A DNA stretch of 64,000 bases. Source: Microbispora corallina (GTDB lineage Bacteria; Actinomycetota; Actinomycetes; Streptosporangiales; Streptosporangiaceae). Positions within the stretch are counted from its first letter, which is position 1; each line of letters starts with the position of its first letter. The DNA is taken from assembly GCF_016863035.1 (NCBI RefSeq), contig NZ_BOOC01000029.1, positions 1-64,000 on the forward strand, written 5' to 3'. The notes under the pieces were generated by a model. It was not told the DNA's origin and did not search any database. It saw nothing but the letters and a program-made list of their open reading frames with translations. The translations under genes and the position numbers were made by a program. This document shows, in pieces, positions 39,738-49,112 of the stretch.

Positions 39738-40616
39738 ATGCGACCTCCGACGCACATACTCGTGGTCAACGGCGTCAAGGTCCGCCGGCCGGTGTTCGTG
39801 ATCGCGGCCCCGCACTCCGGCGCGGACCTCCTGGGCCGTGCCCTCAAGCGCTCCCCCGGCTTCCACATCACGATGGGGCGCGGCCCGGTGGCCCGCGTCG
39901 TGTACGCCTTCGCCCGGCGTCCCTCGATCGCCCGCAGCGGCGGCGCGCCCCGGGTGCTGCGCGACGTGCTGGCCGAGGCGTGGCAGATCGTCCCCGGAGC
40001 CTGCGCCGAGTGCACGACGGCCTGCCGCGAGGCGGGCGGCATCGTGGGGTCGGGGCCGTGCGCGGGGCCCGGGGCGCTGTCGCGGTTCGGGGACGCCGGC
40101 CCCGACCTGCTCTACAGCGCGCCGGTGCTGCTGCAGGCCTTCCCGGACGCCCGGCTCATCCAGATCATCCGGGACGGCCGCGACGTGGTGGCCGACATGC
40201 TGGCCGATCCCACGTGCCTGGCCTGGTTCAAGCCCCACATGCTCGGCGAGGACGCCGAGTTCCCCAACCCGTTCCTCGGCGTGCGGGCGGCCGAGCACCG
40301 GGAGCGCTGGACCGCGATGCCGGCGGCCGGCAAGTGCGCGCTTCGCTGGCGCGGCGCGGTGCGGCTCAGCGCCACCCTGCGGCGAGAGCTGCCCGCCGAG
40401 CACCTGCTCACCCTGCGGTACGAGGACATGCTGTCCTCCCCCGGAGAGGCCATCGACGCGGTGTCGGCCTTCCTGGAGGCCAAGGTCAGCACGATCGCCC
40501 TGTACGGCGCGCCCCGGCCGGCGCCGGGCACCTGGCGCAAGCGCCTGTCCCCGGCCGACGCCGAGCTGGTGGAGAAGGTCGCCCGGGAGGAGCTCAGGCG
40601 CCTCGGCTACCGATGA
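39738..40616 (+). CDS. Sulfotransferase-family protein
   Basis: A 292-residue PAPS-dependent sulfotransferase-like protein. The 5'-phosphosulfate loop is VIAAPHSGADLLGRAL near residue 21, the 3'-phosphate-binding segment RLIQIIRDGRDVVADML lies near 140, and LLTLRYEDMLSSPGEAI near 222 is the third conserved block. A Cys-rich insert (ACAECTTAC) after residue 90 is unusual. Acceptor unknown. No clear ribosome site precedes ATG 39738. The end overlaps the convergent ABC exporter gene by 23 bp. Confidence 0.87.
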   Translation: MRPPTHILVVNGVKVRRPVFVIAAPHSGADLLGRALKRSPGFHITMGRGPVARVVYAFARRPSIARSGGAPRVLRDVLAEAWQIVPGACAECTTACREAGGIVGSGPCAGPGALSRFGDAGPDLLYSAPVLLQAFPDARLIQIIRDGRDVVADMLADPTCLAWFKPHMLGEDAEFPNPFLGVRAAEHRERWTAMPAAGKCALRWRGAVRLSATLRRELPAEHLLTLRYEDMLSSPGEAIDAVSAFLEAKVSTIALYGAPRPAPGTWRKRLSPADAELVEKVAREELRRLGYR

Positions 40617-42504
40617 CGCGGCCCTCCGGGCTCGGGCTCTCGCTGAACTGGGTGCGGTACAGCTCGGCGTAGGCGCCGCCCAGCCGCAGCAGGTCCTCGT
40701 GGCGGCCCCGCTCGACCACCCGGCCGTCCTCGATCACGAGGATGGCGTCGGCCTCCCGGATCGTGGACAGGCGGTGGGCGATCACCAGCGAGGTCCGCCC
40801 CCGAAGGGCGGTCCTCAGCGCCTTCTGCACGGCCGCCTCGGACTCCGAGTCGAGGTGGGCCGTGGCCTCGTCGAGGACGACCACCCGGGGGGCCTTGAGC
40901 AGCAGGCGGGCCAGCGCGACGCGCTGCTTCTCGCCGCCCGACAGCCGGTAGCCGCGGTCCCCGACGACCGTGTCGAGCCCTTCGGGCAGGGCCTTGACCA
41001 GGTCGGCGATCTGGGCCGCGCGCAGCGCCTCCCAGACCTCCTCGTCGGACGCCTCGGGACGGGCGTAACGCAGGTTGTTGCCGATCGTGTCGTGGAACAG
41101 GTGCGCGTCCTGCATGACGACGCCGACCGTGTCCCTGATGCTCGCGAGCGTGGCGTCGCGCACGTCGAGGCCGTTCAGGCGCACCGCGCCCTCGTTCACG
41201 TCGTACAGCCGGGAGACGAGCGAGGTCATCGTGGTCTTGCCGGCCCCGGAGTGGCCGACGAGGGCCACCAGCTCCCCCGGGCGCGCCGTGAACACGACGC
41301 CCTTGAGCACCTCCTGGGACGGCCCGGTGTCCGGCCGGGCCACCGACTCCAGCGACGCCAGCGACACCTCGGAGGCCGCCGGGTAGCGGAACCGCACGTC
41401 GTCGAACTCGATCGTCACCGGCCCGCCGGGGACCTCCTCGGCGCCGGGCCGCTCGGCGACCATCGGCTTCAGGTCGAGCACCTCGAAGACCCGGTCGAAG
41501 CTCACGAGCGCCGTCATCACGTCCACGTGGACGTTGGACAGGCTGGTCAGCGGGCCGTACAGGCGCATGAGCAGCGACGACAAGGCGACCAGCGTGCCGA
41601 GCGCGAACGCGCCGGAGATGGCCAGGGTGCCGCCGAGGCCGTACACCAGGGCGGTGGCCAGGGCCGCCACGAGGCCGAGCGCGATCCGGAAGACCGCGCC
41701 GTACATGGCCACAGTGACGCCGACGTCGCGGACGCGGCCGGCGCGTCCCCCGAAGTGGACGGCCTCGTCCTCGGGCCGGCCGTACAGCTTGGCGACCATG
41801 GCCCCGGCGACGTTGAACCGCTCGGTCATCACCGAGCTCATCTCGGCGTCCAGCTGCATCTGCTCCCGCGTGAGCACGGACATCCGCCGGCCCACCCACT
41901 TGGCCGGGAAGATGAAGATCGGCAGCAGCACGAGGGCGACGAGCGTGATCTGCCACGACAGCACGAGCATCGCGCCGAGCACCATGACGAGGCTCACGAC
42001 GTTCGACACGACCGACGACAACGTGCTGGTGAGGGCCCGCTGGGCCCCGATCACGTCGCTGTTGAGCCGCGACACCAGCGCGCCGGTCTGCGCCCGCATG
42101 AAGAACGCCACCGGCATGCGCTGGACGTGGTCGAAGACCTCCGTGCGGAGGTTGTAGATCAGGCCCTCGCCGATCCGCGCGGAGAACCACCGCTGCACGA
42201 GCCCGAGGCCGGCGTCGAGCACGGCCAGCAGGCCGATCGCCGCCGCGAGGGCGGCGACGAGGTCGGTCCGCCGCGGGATGATGCCGTCGTCGATGATCGC
42301 CTTCATCAGCAGGGGGTTGGCGATCACGATGACCGCGTCCACCACCACGAGGGCGAGGAACCCCGCTATCTGCCACTTGAACGGGCGCGCGTAGCCGGCG
42401 ATGCGCCGGACGGTCCCGGGCGCGATCCGTTCCTTCGTCACGGAGCTGTCCCGCCGTAACGACCGCATCACCTGGAAGCCGTAGCCCCCGTTCATCATCG
42501 CCAT
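40594..42504 (-). CDS. ABC exporter (type I, full half-transporter)
   Basis: A 636-residue exporter with membrane helices (residues of about 45-330, PFKWQIAGFLALVVVDAVIV, QTGALVSRLNSDV) and an ATPase domain: Walker A VGHSGAGKTT, signature LSGGEKQR, Walker B VVVLDEATAHLD and IAHR. It is a homodimeric multidrug- or lipid-type exporter; substrate unknown. It carries an LASLESVARPDTG insert before the ATPase. ATG 42504 is preceded by GGGAGG at a slightly long distance. Confidence 0.92.
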   Translation of the reverse strand: MAMMNGGYGFQVMRSLRRDSSVTKERIAPGTVRRIAGYARPFKWQIAGFLALVVVDAVIVIANPLLMKAIIDDGIIPRRTDLVAALAAAIGLLAVLDAGLGLVQRWFSARIGEGLIYNLRTEVFDHVQRMPVAFFMRAQTGALVSRLNSDVIGAQRALTSTLSSVVSNVVSLVMVLGAMLVLSWQITLVALVLLPIFIFPAKWVGRRMSVLTREQMQLDAEMSSVMTERFNVAGAMVAKLYGRPEDEAVHFGGRAGRVRDVGVTVAMYGAVFRIALGLVAALATALVYGLGGTLAISGAFALGTLVALSSLLMRLYGPLTSLSNVHVDVMTALVSFDRVFEVLDLKPMVAERPGAEEVPGGPVTIEFDDVRFRYPAASEVSLASLESVARPDTGPSQEVLKGVVFTARPGELVALVGHSGAGKTTMTSLVSRLYDVNEGAVRLNGLDVRDATLASIRDTVGVVMQDAHLFHDTIGNNLRYARPEASDEEVWEALRAAQIADLVKALPEGLDTVVGDRGYRLSGGEKQRVALARLLLKAPRVVVLDEATAHLDSESEAAVQKALRTALRGRTSLVIAHRLSTIREADAILVIEDGRVVERGRHEDLLRLGGAYAELYRTQFSESPSPEGRVIGSRGA

Positions 42505-42559
42505 ATGTCGTCCATCCTCCCGCAGGTCCAGCACCGGGAGGAGGCCCCCGATTCCTCCG

Positions 42560-43414
42560 TCAGCTCGAAGCGAACAGCGCCCTGATCCGCGCCGCCTGTT
42601 CGGCGCGCTCGGCGGCGGCCTGGTCCTCCAGCGTGCGCCCGGGCGCCGCCTGGAGCAGCCGCTTGGTGGCCGTGGCCGCCGCCCGGTCGGTGGCCAGCAG
42701 CGCCGCGGCCAGGTCCTGTACGGCCTGGTCCAGCTCCTCGCGGCGCACCGCCATCTCCGCCAGGCCGAGCTGCAGCGCCTCGGCCGCCCCCACCGAGCGC
42801 GCCGTCAGGCACATCTCGATCGCACGCGGAACCCCCACGATGTCGGCCAGCGGCTTGGTCCCGGTCAGGTCGGGCACCAGGCCGAGGGCCGGCTCCTTCA
42901 TGCAGAACTGAACGTCGTCGGCGACGACCCGAAGGTCGCACGCGAGCGCGAGCTGGAACCCGGCGCCGATGGCGTGGCCCTGAACCGCGGCGATCGACAC
43001 GATGTCGGGCCGGCGCAGCCACAGGAAACCCCGCTGCGCCTCGGCGATCCGCCGCTCGAACGCCCCGTCGTCGAGGGCGGCCGCGGTCGCGAACGACCCC
43101 TGTCCTGGAACCCCCTCCGGTGTGAACATGCGCAGGTCGATACCCGCTGAGAAGGACGGCCCCTCACCTCGGATCACGACGACTCTCACGCGGTCCGGCA
43201 GGGTCTCCCCCATCCGGGCCAGCGCCGACCAGGTCGCGAACGTCTGAGCGTTGCGTTTCTCCGGCCGGTTCAGAGTCACGGTCGCGATCTCGCCGTCCAC
43301 CTCGAAGCGCAGTCCGACCTCGGCCGGCGCGGCCGCCGAGATCGACTCCGAATCCGAGAGGTCGCGCACCGCGTCGGTGTGCTCCTCGTGCCCCCCATGT
43401 GCCGCTTCCGCCAT
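42560..43414 (-). CDS. Enoyl-CoA hydratase/isomerase family protein
   Basis: A 284-residue crotonase-family protein. The oxyanion-hole segments are SFSAGIDLRMF near residue 90 and QGHAIGAGFQLALACDLR near 145. The Glu equal to crotonase Glu144 is replaced by Gln (GAGFQL), while the Glu164 equivalent is present in KEPALGLVPD. This suggests an isomerase or a hydratase with altered chemistry. ATG 43414; an upstream GTG at 43459 is possible. Its neighbours do not specify a pathway. Confidence 0.88.
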   Translation of the reverse strand: MAEAAHGGHEEHTDAVRDLSDSESISAAAPAEVGLRFEVDGEIATVTLNRPEKRNAQTFATWSALARMGETLPDRVRVVVIRGEGPSFSAGIDLRMFTPEGVPGQGSFATAAALDDGAFERRIAEAQRGFLWLRRPDIVSIAAVQGHAIGAGFQLALACDLRVVADDVQFCMKEPALGLVPDLTGTKPLADIVGVPRAIEMCLTARSVGAAEALQLGLAEMAVRREELDQAVQDLAAALLATDRAAATATKRLLQAAPGRTLEDQAAAERAEQAARIRALFASS

Positions 43415-43612
43415 GCCCCTGCCGTTCCTGCCTCCGGTGGAGCCCTCGTCCGCTCGCACGACGGGTCCGGTGCGACGTCCCGTCCGTGCCCAGCGGCCGC
43501 GCTCCTGTCTGCCCGATCGCGTCAGAGCCTACCGAACAAGGTTCTGGCCCGGCGACGCGACCACTCCTTCGAGCGGGAACGTGTGGCTGCGGTCGCGTGT
43601 GCTGAGGCGGAT

Positions 43613-43828
43613 CTAGCGCTTGGACTTGCCCCGGGTCGCCCCGCCGCGCCCGCGCAGAGTCACGCCGGACTCGCTGAGGATGCGGTGGATGAACCCGTAC
43701 GACCGGCCGGTCGAAGCCGCCAGAGCGCGGATGCTCTCACCCGCGGAGTAGCGCTTCTTGAGATCACTGGCCAGCTTTTCACGGTCGGCCCCGGTCACCC
43801 GGGTGCCCTTCTTGAGAGTCTCGGCCAC
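43613..43828 (-). CDS. Small helix-turn-helix protein conserved in actinobacteria
   Basis: A 71-residue basic protein. MAETLKKGTRVTGADREKL leads into a helix-turn-helix (SIRALAASTGRSYGFIHRIL) and a basic tail (TLRGRGGATRGKSKR). Highly similar short proteins are conserved throughout actinobacteria; DNA binding is likely, role unknown. GTG 43828 follows AGGAGGT, a perfect ribosome site. It lies between the ABC-F gene and the enoyl-CoA hydratase gene in the same direction. Confidence 0.88.
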   Translation of the reverse strand: MAETLKKGTRVTGADREKLASDLKKRYSAGESIRALAASTGRSYGFIHRILSESGVTLRGRGGATRGKSKR

Positions 43829-43942
43829 GAGTACCTCCTGTAGTGCCAGACTTCCGCAGCGTTACTTCAGCCATGATCAGTCATTTCGACGGGATCGGCT
43901 ACCTACTCCGCGGGAAAAGATCCCTACCCGCTCAAATTAAGA

Positions 43943-45541
43943 TCAGGCAAGTGCCACAAGATCGGAAAATTCGTCGCTCCATGCGTCTTCGACTCCGTCT
44001 GGCAACAGAATCACCCTATCGGGCCGCAGTGCCTCAACCGCCCCCTCATCATGTGTGACCAGCACGATCGCGCCCGTGTAGGAGCCCAGGGCCGACAGCA
44101 CCTGGTCCCGTGAGGCCGGATCGAGGTTGTTCGTCGGCTCGTCGAGCAGCAGCACGTTGGCGCTCGACAGCACCAGCGTCGCGAGCGCGAGACGGGTCTT
44201 CTCGCCGCCCGAAAGGACCCCCGCGGGCTTGTCGACGTCGTCGCCCGAGAACAGGAACGAGCCGAGCACCTTGCGCAGGTCGACGTCGGCGAGGTCGGGC
44301 CCGGCCGAGCGCATGTTCTCCAGGACCGTGCGCTCCGCGTCGAGCGTCTCGTGCTCCTGGGCGTAGTAGCCCATCTTGAGCCCGTGGCCCGCCCGCACCT
44401 CGCCGGTGTCGGGCTTCTCGATGCCCGCGAGCAGGCGCAGCAGCGTGGTCTTCCCGGCGCCGTTCAGGCCCAGGATCACGATCCGGGAGCCCCGGTCGAC
44501 GGCCGCGTCGACGTCGGTGAACACCTCCAGCGACCCGTAGGACTTGGACAGGCCGTGCGCGGTGAGCGGCGTCTTCCCGCACGGCGCGGGGTCGGGGAAG
44601 CGCAGCTTGGCGACCCGGTCGCTGCGCCGCTCGCCCTCGACGCCGGCGAGCAGGCGCCGGGCCCGCCGCTCCATGTCCTGCGCGGCCTTGGCCTTCGTGG
44701 CCTTGGCCCGCATGCGGTCGGCCTGCGACAGCAGCGCCGAGGCCTGCCGTTCGGCGTTGGCCCGCTCGCGCTTGCGGCGCTTCTCGTCGGTCTCGCGCTG
44801 CTCCAGGTAGGCCTTCCAGCCGACGTTGTAGGTGTCGATCACGCAGCGGTTCGCGTCGAGGTGCAGGACGCGGTTTACCGTCGCTTCAAGAAGGTTGACG
44901 TCATGGCTGATGATCACCAACCCGCCCTGGTGGGAGCGCAAAAAATCACGAAGCCACCCGATCGAGTCCGCATCGAGGTGGTTTGTGGGCTCGTCGAGCA
45001 GGAGAGTCTCCGCTCCGCTGAACAGGATGCGGGCCAGCTCCACCCGCCGCCGCTGGCCTCCGGAGAGCGTCGCCAGCGGCTGGCCGAGGACGCGGTCGGG
45101 CAGCCCGAGGCTCGACGCGATCGAGGCGGCCTCGGACTCCGCGGCGTACCCCCCGAGCACGTGGAGGCGGTCCTCCAGCCGCCCGTAGGCGCGGACCGCC
45201 CGGTCCCTGACCCGCTGGTCGTCGGCGGCCATGCCGAGCTCGGCCTCCCGCAGGTCACGCAGGACCTCGTCGAGGCCGCGGGCGGACAGGATGCGGTCGC
45301 GGGCGAGCACCGTCAGGTCGCCGGTGCGGGGGTCCTGCGGCAGGTAGCCGACGCTGCCGGTGATCGTCACCGTGCCCGCGGCGGGGATGCCCTCGCCCGC
45401 GAGGACCTTGGTGAGCGTGGTCTTGCCCGCTCCGTTGCGGCCGACCAGCCCGATCTTGTCGCCGGGGTTGACCCGGAAGCCGGCGGCCTCGATGAGCAGG
45501 CGGGAACCCGCGCGCAGTTCGACGTCGGTGGCGATGATCAT
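43943..45541 (-). CDS. ABC-F family ATPase (ribosome-associated)
   Basis: A 532-residue protein with two ABC ATPase domains and no membrane helices. Walker A sequences are VGRNGAGKTT near residue 36 and LGLNGAGKTT near 330; signatures LSGGQRRR and LSGGEKTR; Walker B LLLDEPTNHLD and LLLDEPTNNLD. The linker between them is highly charged (ETDEKRRKRERANAERQ), the P-site tRNA interaction motif of the class. ABC-F proteins act on the ribosomal E site to relieve stalling or antibiotic inhibition. ATG 45541 chosen as MIIATDVELRAGSR. acVLRF1 is 168 bp upstream. Confidence 0.93.
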   Translation of the reverse strand: MIIATDVELRAGSRLLIEAAGFRVNPGDKIGLVGRNGAGKTTLTKVLAGEGIPAAGTVTITGSVGYLPQDPRTGDLTVLARDRILSARGLDEVLRDLREAELGMAADDQRVRDRAVRAYGRLEDRLHVLGGYAAESEAASIASSLGLPDRVLGQPLATLSGGQRRRVELARILFSGAETLLLDEPTNHLDADSIGWLRDFLRSHQGGLVIISHDVNLLEATVNRVLHLDANRCVIDTYNVGWKAYLEQRETDEKRRKRERANAERQASALLSQADRMRAKATKAKAAQDMERRARRLLAGVEGERRSDRVAKLRFPDPAPCGKTPLTAHGLSKSYGSLEVFTDVDAAVDRGSRIVILGLNGAGKTTLLRLLAGIEKPDTGEVRAGHGLKMGYYAQEHETLDAERTVLENMRSAGPDLADVDLRKVLGSFLFSGDDVDKPAGVLSGGEKTRLALATLVLSSANVLLLDEPTNNLDPASRDQVLSALGSYTGAIVLVTHDEGAVEALRPDRVILLPDGVEDAWSDEFSDLVALA

Positions 45542-45708
45542 GATGAGTGGGACACTCCCGTGAGGAGACAGGCGGGGATCGGCGGAGGAGTCGATCAATG
45601 GGGAGTGCGCATGGCCGCCATTCTAGTCCCGGCCCGGCCCCTCACGGGCGACGCGCGCTCCCAGGCGCGTCCCCTTCCCTCCCGCCGCGCCCACGCTCAG
45701 GGGTGCGG

Positions 45709-46362
45709 TCACGGGTCCAGCACGCGGACGCGGACGGCGCGGAACAGGCGGGGCGTGTCCTCCAGCACGGCGAGCCGGGGGTCGGGGACCGTGAGGAACG
45801 GCCCGGCCTCCAGCGCGAGCAGCGGCGCCAGGCGCCGGTCCTCCCTGACCTCGTCGACCGCCCGCCGGTCGCCGCCGAGCACCACGGCGTCCAGGGCGGG
45901 CGCCCGGGGCACGAGCACCCGGTGGGCGACGTCCGCCGCTGCCCGCAGCGCCTCGGCCGACTGCTTGTCGCGCCGCCGGGCGAACCGCTGCTGCGACCAT
46001 CCGCCTGCCGCGCTGCGCCCGTGGACCTGCCGGGACCCGACCTTGGAGGCCACCAGCCGCTCCCCCTCGAAGACGCCGGCCGCGTAGCCGCCGAGCCGTA
46101 CGAGCAGCACGCCCACGGTCCTCGTGCGGCACGCGTGCGCGACGAGGGACCCGACCGGCTCGTCCCCGCCGGGATCGAGGGGCGGGAAGGGCACATGGCA
46201 CTCGGCCGCCGCCCCGTCGGCCGCCTCCAGCCGTACGAGATCGGGCCCGGCCGTCGCGACGGCCGGGCCGTGGCGGGCGGCGAACCCCGCGATCCAGCCG
46301 GCGAGCCGCTCGGGGGCCACCGACACCCACCTGCCGCCTCCCGCCGCCGGCCGTGCCGTCAT
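45709..46362 (-). CDS. acVLRF1-family peptidyl-tRNA hydrolase
   Basis: A 217-residue protein of the VLRF1 (Vms1-like release factor) family, actinobacterial branch. It hydrolyses peptidyl-tRNA on stalled or split 50S subunits in ribosome rescue. The core is SKVGSRQVHGRSAAGGWSQQ followed by RFARRRDKQ, the loop bearing the Gln. The preceding VGVLLVRLGGYAAGVFEGE is the beta region. Upstream of the ABC-F gene in the same direction. ATG 46362. Confidence 0.87.
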   Translation of the reverse strand: MTARPAAGGGRWVSVAPERLAGWIAGFAARHGPAVATAGPDLVRLEAADGAAAECHVPFPPLDPGGDEPVGSLVAHACRTRTVGVLLVRLGGYAAGVFEGERLVASKVGSRQVHGRSAAGGWSQQRFARRRDKQSAEALRAAADVAHRVLVPRAPALDAVVLGGDRRAVDEVREDRRLAPLLALEAGPFLTVPDPRLAVLEDTPRLFRAVRVRVLDP

Positions 46363-46429
46363 GGCAGCCGACCCTACCGCCCGCCGCCCTCCACGGGCGG
46401 CCTGCGGGCCGCGGGTACGGCGTCCCCGG

Positions 46430-47530
46430 TCAGAAGGGGATCCACTCGGTGGCCGTGGTGACCTCGTCGAGGACCTCGGGGACCGGCTCGACGCCGATGC
46501 CCGGCCCGGTGGGCACGTCCAGGTGCCCGTCCCGCAGTTCGAACGGCGCGGTGACGTCGGTCGTGTAGTAGCGGCGCGACCCGGAGGTGTCCCCCGGCAG
46601 GGTGAAGCCCGGCAGGGCGGCGAGGGCGACGTTGGCGGCGCGGCCGATGCCGGTCTCCAGCATCCCGCCGCACCAGACGGCGACGCCGTGGGCCCGGCAC
46701 AGGTCGTGGATCCGCCGTGCCTCCAGGTAGCCGCCGACGCGGCCGGGCTTGATGTTGATCACCGAGCAGGCGCCCAGGGAGACGGCCGCCGCCGCGTCGG
46801 CCGCCGAGTGGATCGACTCGTCCAGGCAGATCGGGGTGGACACCCTCCGGGCCAGTTGCGCGTGCTGGACGATGTCGTCGTCCGCCAGCGGCTGCTCGAT
46901 CAGCAGCAGGCCGAACTCGTCGAGCCGGGCCAGGTGCGGGGCGTCGGTGAGCGTGTAGGAGGCGTTCGCGTCCACCTGGAGCGGCACATCCGGGCCGAAC
47001 CGGTCCCGTACGGCGCGGACGGGCTCCAGGTCCCAGCCGGGCTCGATCTTGAGCTTGATGCGGATGTAGCCCTCGTCCAGGTACCGGGCGACGGCGTCGA
47101 GGAGCTCGGGAACCGAGTTCATGATCCCCACGGACACCCCCGCGGGGACCCGCTCGGCGGACGCGCCGAGGAACGACGCGAGCGACTGGCCCGCCTCCCG
47201 CAGCCGGGCGTCCAGCACCGCCGCCTCCAGCGCCGCCTTGGCCATCCGGTGCCCCTTGAACGGGCGCAGCGCGCGGCCGACCCCGTACGCGTCCACGGCC
47301 GGTGGCAGAGCGGGGATCAGGAAGCGGCGCAGGACGTCGGCCGCGCCGTCCACGTACTCGGAGGAGTAGAGCGGCCCGGACATCGCCACGCACTCGCCCC
47401 AGCCCTCGGCCTCCGGCGTGACCACCCGCAGCAGCAGGACGTCGCGCCGCGTCTCGGTGCCGAAGGACGTGCGGAACGGGGCGACCAGGGGCATCGCGAT
47501 CCGCCGCAGCTCGATTCCAGTGATCTTCAT
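46430..47530 (-). CDS. menC: o-Succinylbenzoate synthase-like enolase-superfamily enzyme (MenC/NSAR)
   Basis: A 366-residue muconate-lactonising/enolase-superfamily enzyme. The KxK pair is in YIRIKLKIEPGW near residue 160. Metal ligands are the Asp in LQVDANAS, Glu in LIEQPL and Asp in CLDESIH; the second Lys is in NIKPGRVGG. Members dehydrate SHCHC to o-succinylbenzoate for menaquinone, and some racemise N-acyl amino acids. No other men genes are adjacent, so N-acylamino-acid racemase activity is equally possible. ATG 47530. Confidence 0.88.
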   Translation of the reverse strand: MKITGIELRRIAMPLVAPFRTSFGTETRRDVLLLRVVTPEAEGWGECVAMSGPLYSSEYVDGAADVLRRFLIPALPPAVDAYGVGRALRPFKGHRMAKAALEAAVLDARLREAGQSLASFLGASAERVPAGVSVGIMNSVPELLDAVARYLDEGYIRIKLKIEPGWDLEPVRAVRDRFGPDVPLQVDANASYTLTDAPHLARLDEFGLLLIEQPLADDDIVQHAQLARRVSTPICLDESIHSAADAAAAVSLGACSVINIKPGRVGGYLEARRIHDLCRAHGVAVWCGGMLETGIGRAANVALAALPGFTLPGDTSGSRRYYTTDVTAPFELRDGHLDVPTGPGIGVEPVPEVLDEVTTATEWIPF

Positions 47531-47767
47531 GGTGCCGTGCGGCCTGCGCCGCCTCTCCCTTCGCCGTCGTCGCCGGTGGGCGACCCGTCCAACGATGCCG
47601 TGCGGGCCGCGCCCGCGCGTGCCGGGGGTCCGGATCCGTCCGGGGGACACTCGGAAGCCCGAGGGATCAGACAGAAGTTCCGGAATCCCCACAACTTATG
47701 GGGAAATGTAGATGAATTTCCGTTTGCCGTGGTCGGAGGGCCTTCCCAATGGTCCCAGAATTCAATC

Positions 47768-49084
47768 GTGTCGGTCCCTTCACCATCGGCGGTGCCGCTC
47801 TCCGCGCCATCAGCCACGGCCGCCCCGGACGTCCAGGCGTCCGGCTCCATGCCCGTGATCCCCGCGGACCTCCGGACGCCGGGGTTCCACGCGTCCGTCC
47901 CCATGCCCGCCGAGTTCGGGGGGGCGCACGCGTCCGGTCCCATGCCCGCGGCCGCCCCCGGGTACGGCGGGCCCGGCCCGCAGAGCAGTCCCGGCGGGCC
48001 CGCGTTCCTGCCGATCGTGGACCTCGACACCGGAGGGGTCGTCGCCGTCGAGGTGGCCGCCGAGCCCCGGCCAGGCGACCCCCCGCTCGCCGCGACCGTC
48101 AACGCCGTGCTCGCGGCGGCCCGCGAGGAGGCGCTGCTTCCGCTGGTGCTCCCGATCCCGGTCTCCTCGGTGATCGGCGGCTCGGCCGGGCTCGCGCCGC
48201 TGCACGAGGCCATGCGGGTGTGCCGCCGCCGGCCCCGCGAGGTCATCCTCATGATCGAGGGCCACGTCGCGCCGGCCGACCGCGCCGCCCTGCTCTCGGG
48301 GGTCGACGGGCTGCGCGCGGTCGGGTACCTCATCGCGTTCGGCGGCCTCGGCACCGCGCACCTGCCGCTCGACCTGCTGGCCGACGCCTCGCCGTACGTG
48401 ATCGTGCTCTCGGGCGACCTCGTCGGCCGGGTGCCGCGCGACCAGCGGCGCGGCGCGCTGGTGGAGTCGCTGGTCGGCATGGCCAAGGGGGCCGGCGCCC
48501 ACGTGCTCGCGCCCGGCCTGCGGGACGAGGCCCAGCTGGCCGCGGTGCGCGGGTGGGGCATCCGGCTCGCCCAGGGGCCGCTGCTCGCGCCGCTCGACTG
48601 GCGTCCGTCGCAGGGCCACGGCCGGGTCCACGTGCCGCTGCCGGTGCCCGAGACCACCACGGCGAACGTCCTGCTGGGCCCGCGGGTCCAGGAGTTCCTG
48701 CTGCCGGCCGTGACGCTGTCCGCCGAGGCCACGGCGGAGGAGGTCGTGGCCGTGTTCAGCGCCGAGCCCTCGGTCACCAGCGTGATCCTGGTGGACGAGT
48801 ACCAGCGGCCCCAGGGCAGCATCGACCGCAGCCGCTTCCTGCTGTTCATGGCCGGCGCGTACGGCCACGCCCTGCACGCCAAGAAGCCGGCGGGGCGCCT
48901 GGCCGACCAGGCGAAGGTGGTGGCCAAGACGACCCCGGCGATAGCGGCCATGCAGGTGGCGGGCCGGGACAACGCCCGCGTGTACGACGACCTGGTGGTG
49001 GTCGACGAGGTCGGCCGCTGCATGGGCGTGGTGCGGGTCGGCGACCTGATCCGCCACGTCGCCGAGCTCCGGACCGGCCGCTGA
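47768..49084 (+). CDS. Degenerate EAL-domain protein with C-terminal CBS-like domain
   Basis: About 438 residues. After a Pro/Ala/Ser-rich N-terminus, an EAL fold begins at FLPIVDLDTGGVVAVEVAAE, where the EAL signature is replaced by EVA; the metal and catalytic motifs are also degenerate (LMIEGHV, IAFGGLGTAHL, VIVLSGDL). Cyclic-di-GMP hydrolysis is therefore unlikely; a c-di-GMP receptor or a protein scaffold is more probable. The last 140 residues (ATAEEVVAVFSAEPSVTSVI to VVRVGDLIRHV) resemble a CBS pair. GTG 47768 is uncertain: the best ribosome site, GGAGGG at 47735, points to an ATG at 47749 in another frame. Confidence 0.75.
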   Translation: MSVPSPSAVPLSAPSATAAPDVQASGSMPVIPADLRTPGFHASVPMPAEFGGAHASGPMPAAAPGYGGPGPQSSPGGPAFLPIVDLDTGGVVAVEVAAEPRPGDPPLAATVNAVLAAAREEALLPLVLPIPVSSVIGGSAGLAPLHEAMRVCRRRPREVILMIEGHVAPADRAALLSGVDGLRAVGYLIAFGGLGTAHLPLDLLADASPYVIVLSGDLVGRVPRDQRRGALVESLVGMAKGAGAHVLAPGLRDEAQLAAVRGWGIRLAQGPLLAPLDWRPSQGHGRVHVPLPVPETTTANVLLGPRVQEFLLPAVTLSAEATAEEVVAVFSAEPSVTSVILVDEYQRPQGSIDRSRFLLFMAGAYGHALHAKKPAGRLADQAKVVAKTTPAIAAMQVAGRDNARVYDDLVVVDEVGRCMGVVRVGDLIRHVAELRTGR

Positions 49085-49112
49085 CGCCGCCCCCCGCCGT
49101 GGGATGGGGCGG

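Noticed and set aside
39838-42459. 873-codon plus-strand frame opposite the ABC exporter
   Set aside because: Antisense of a canonical ABC transporter; low complexity.
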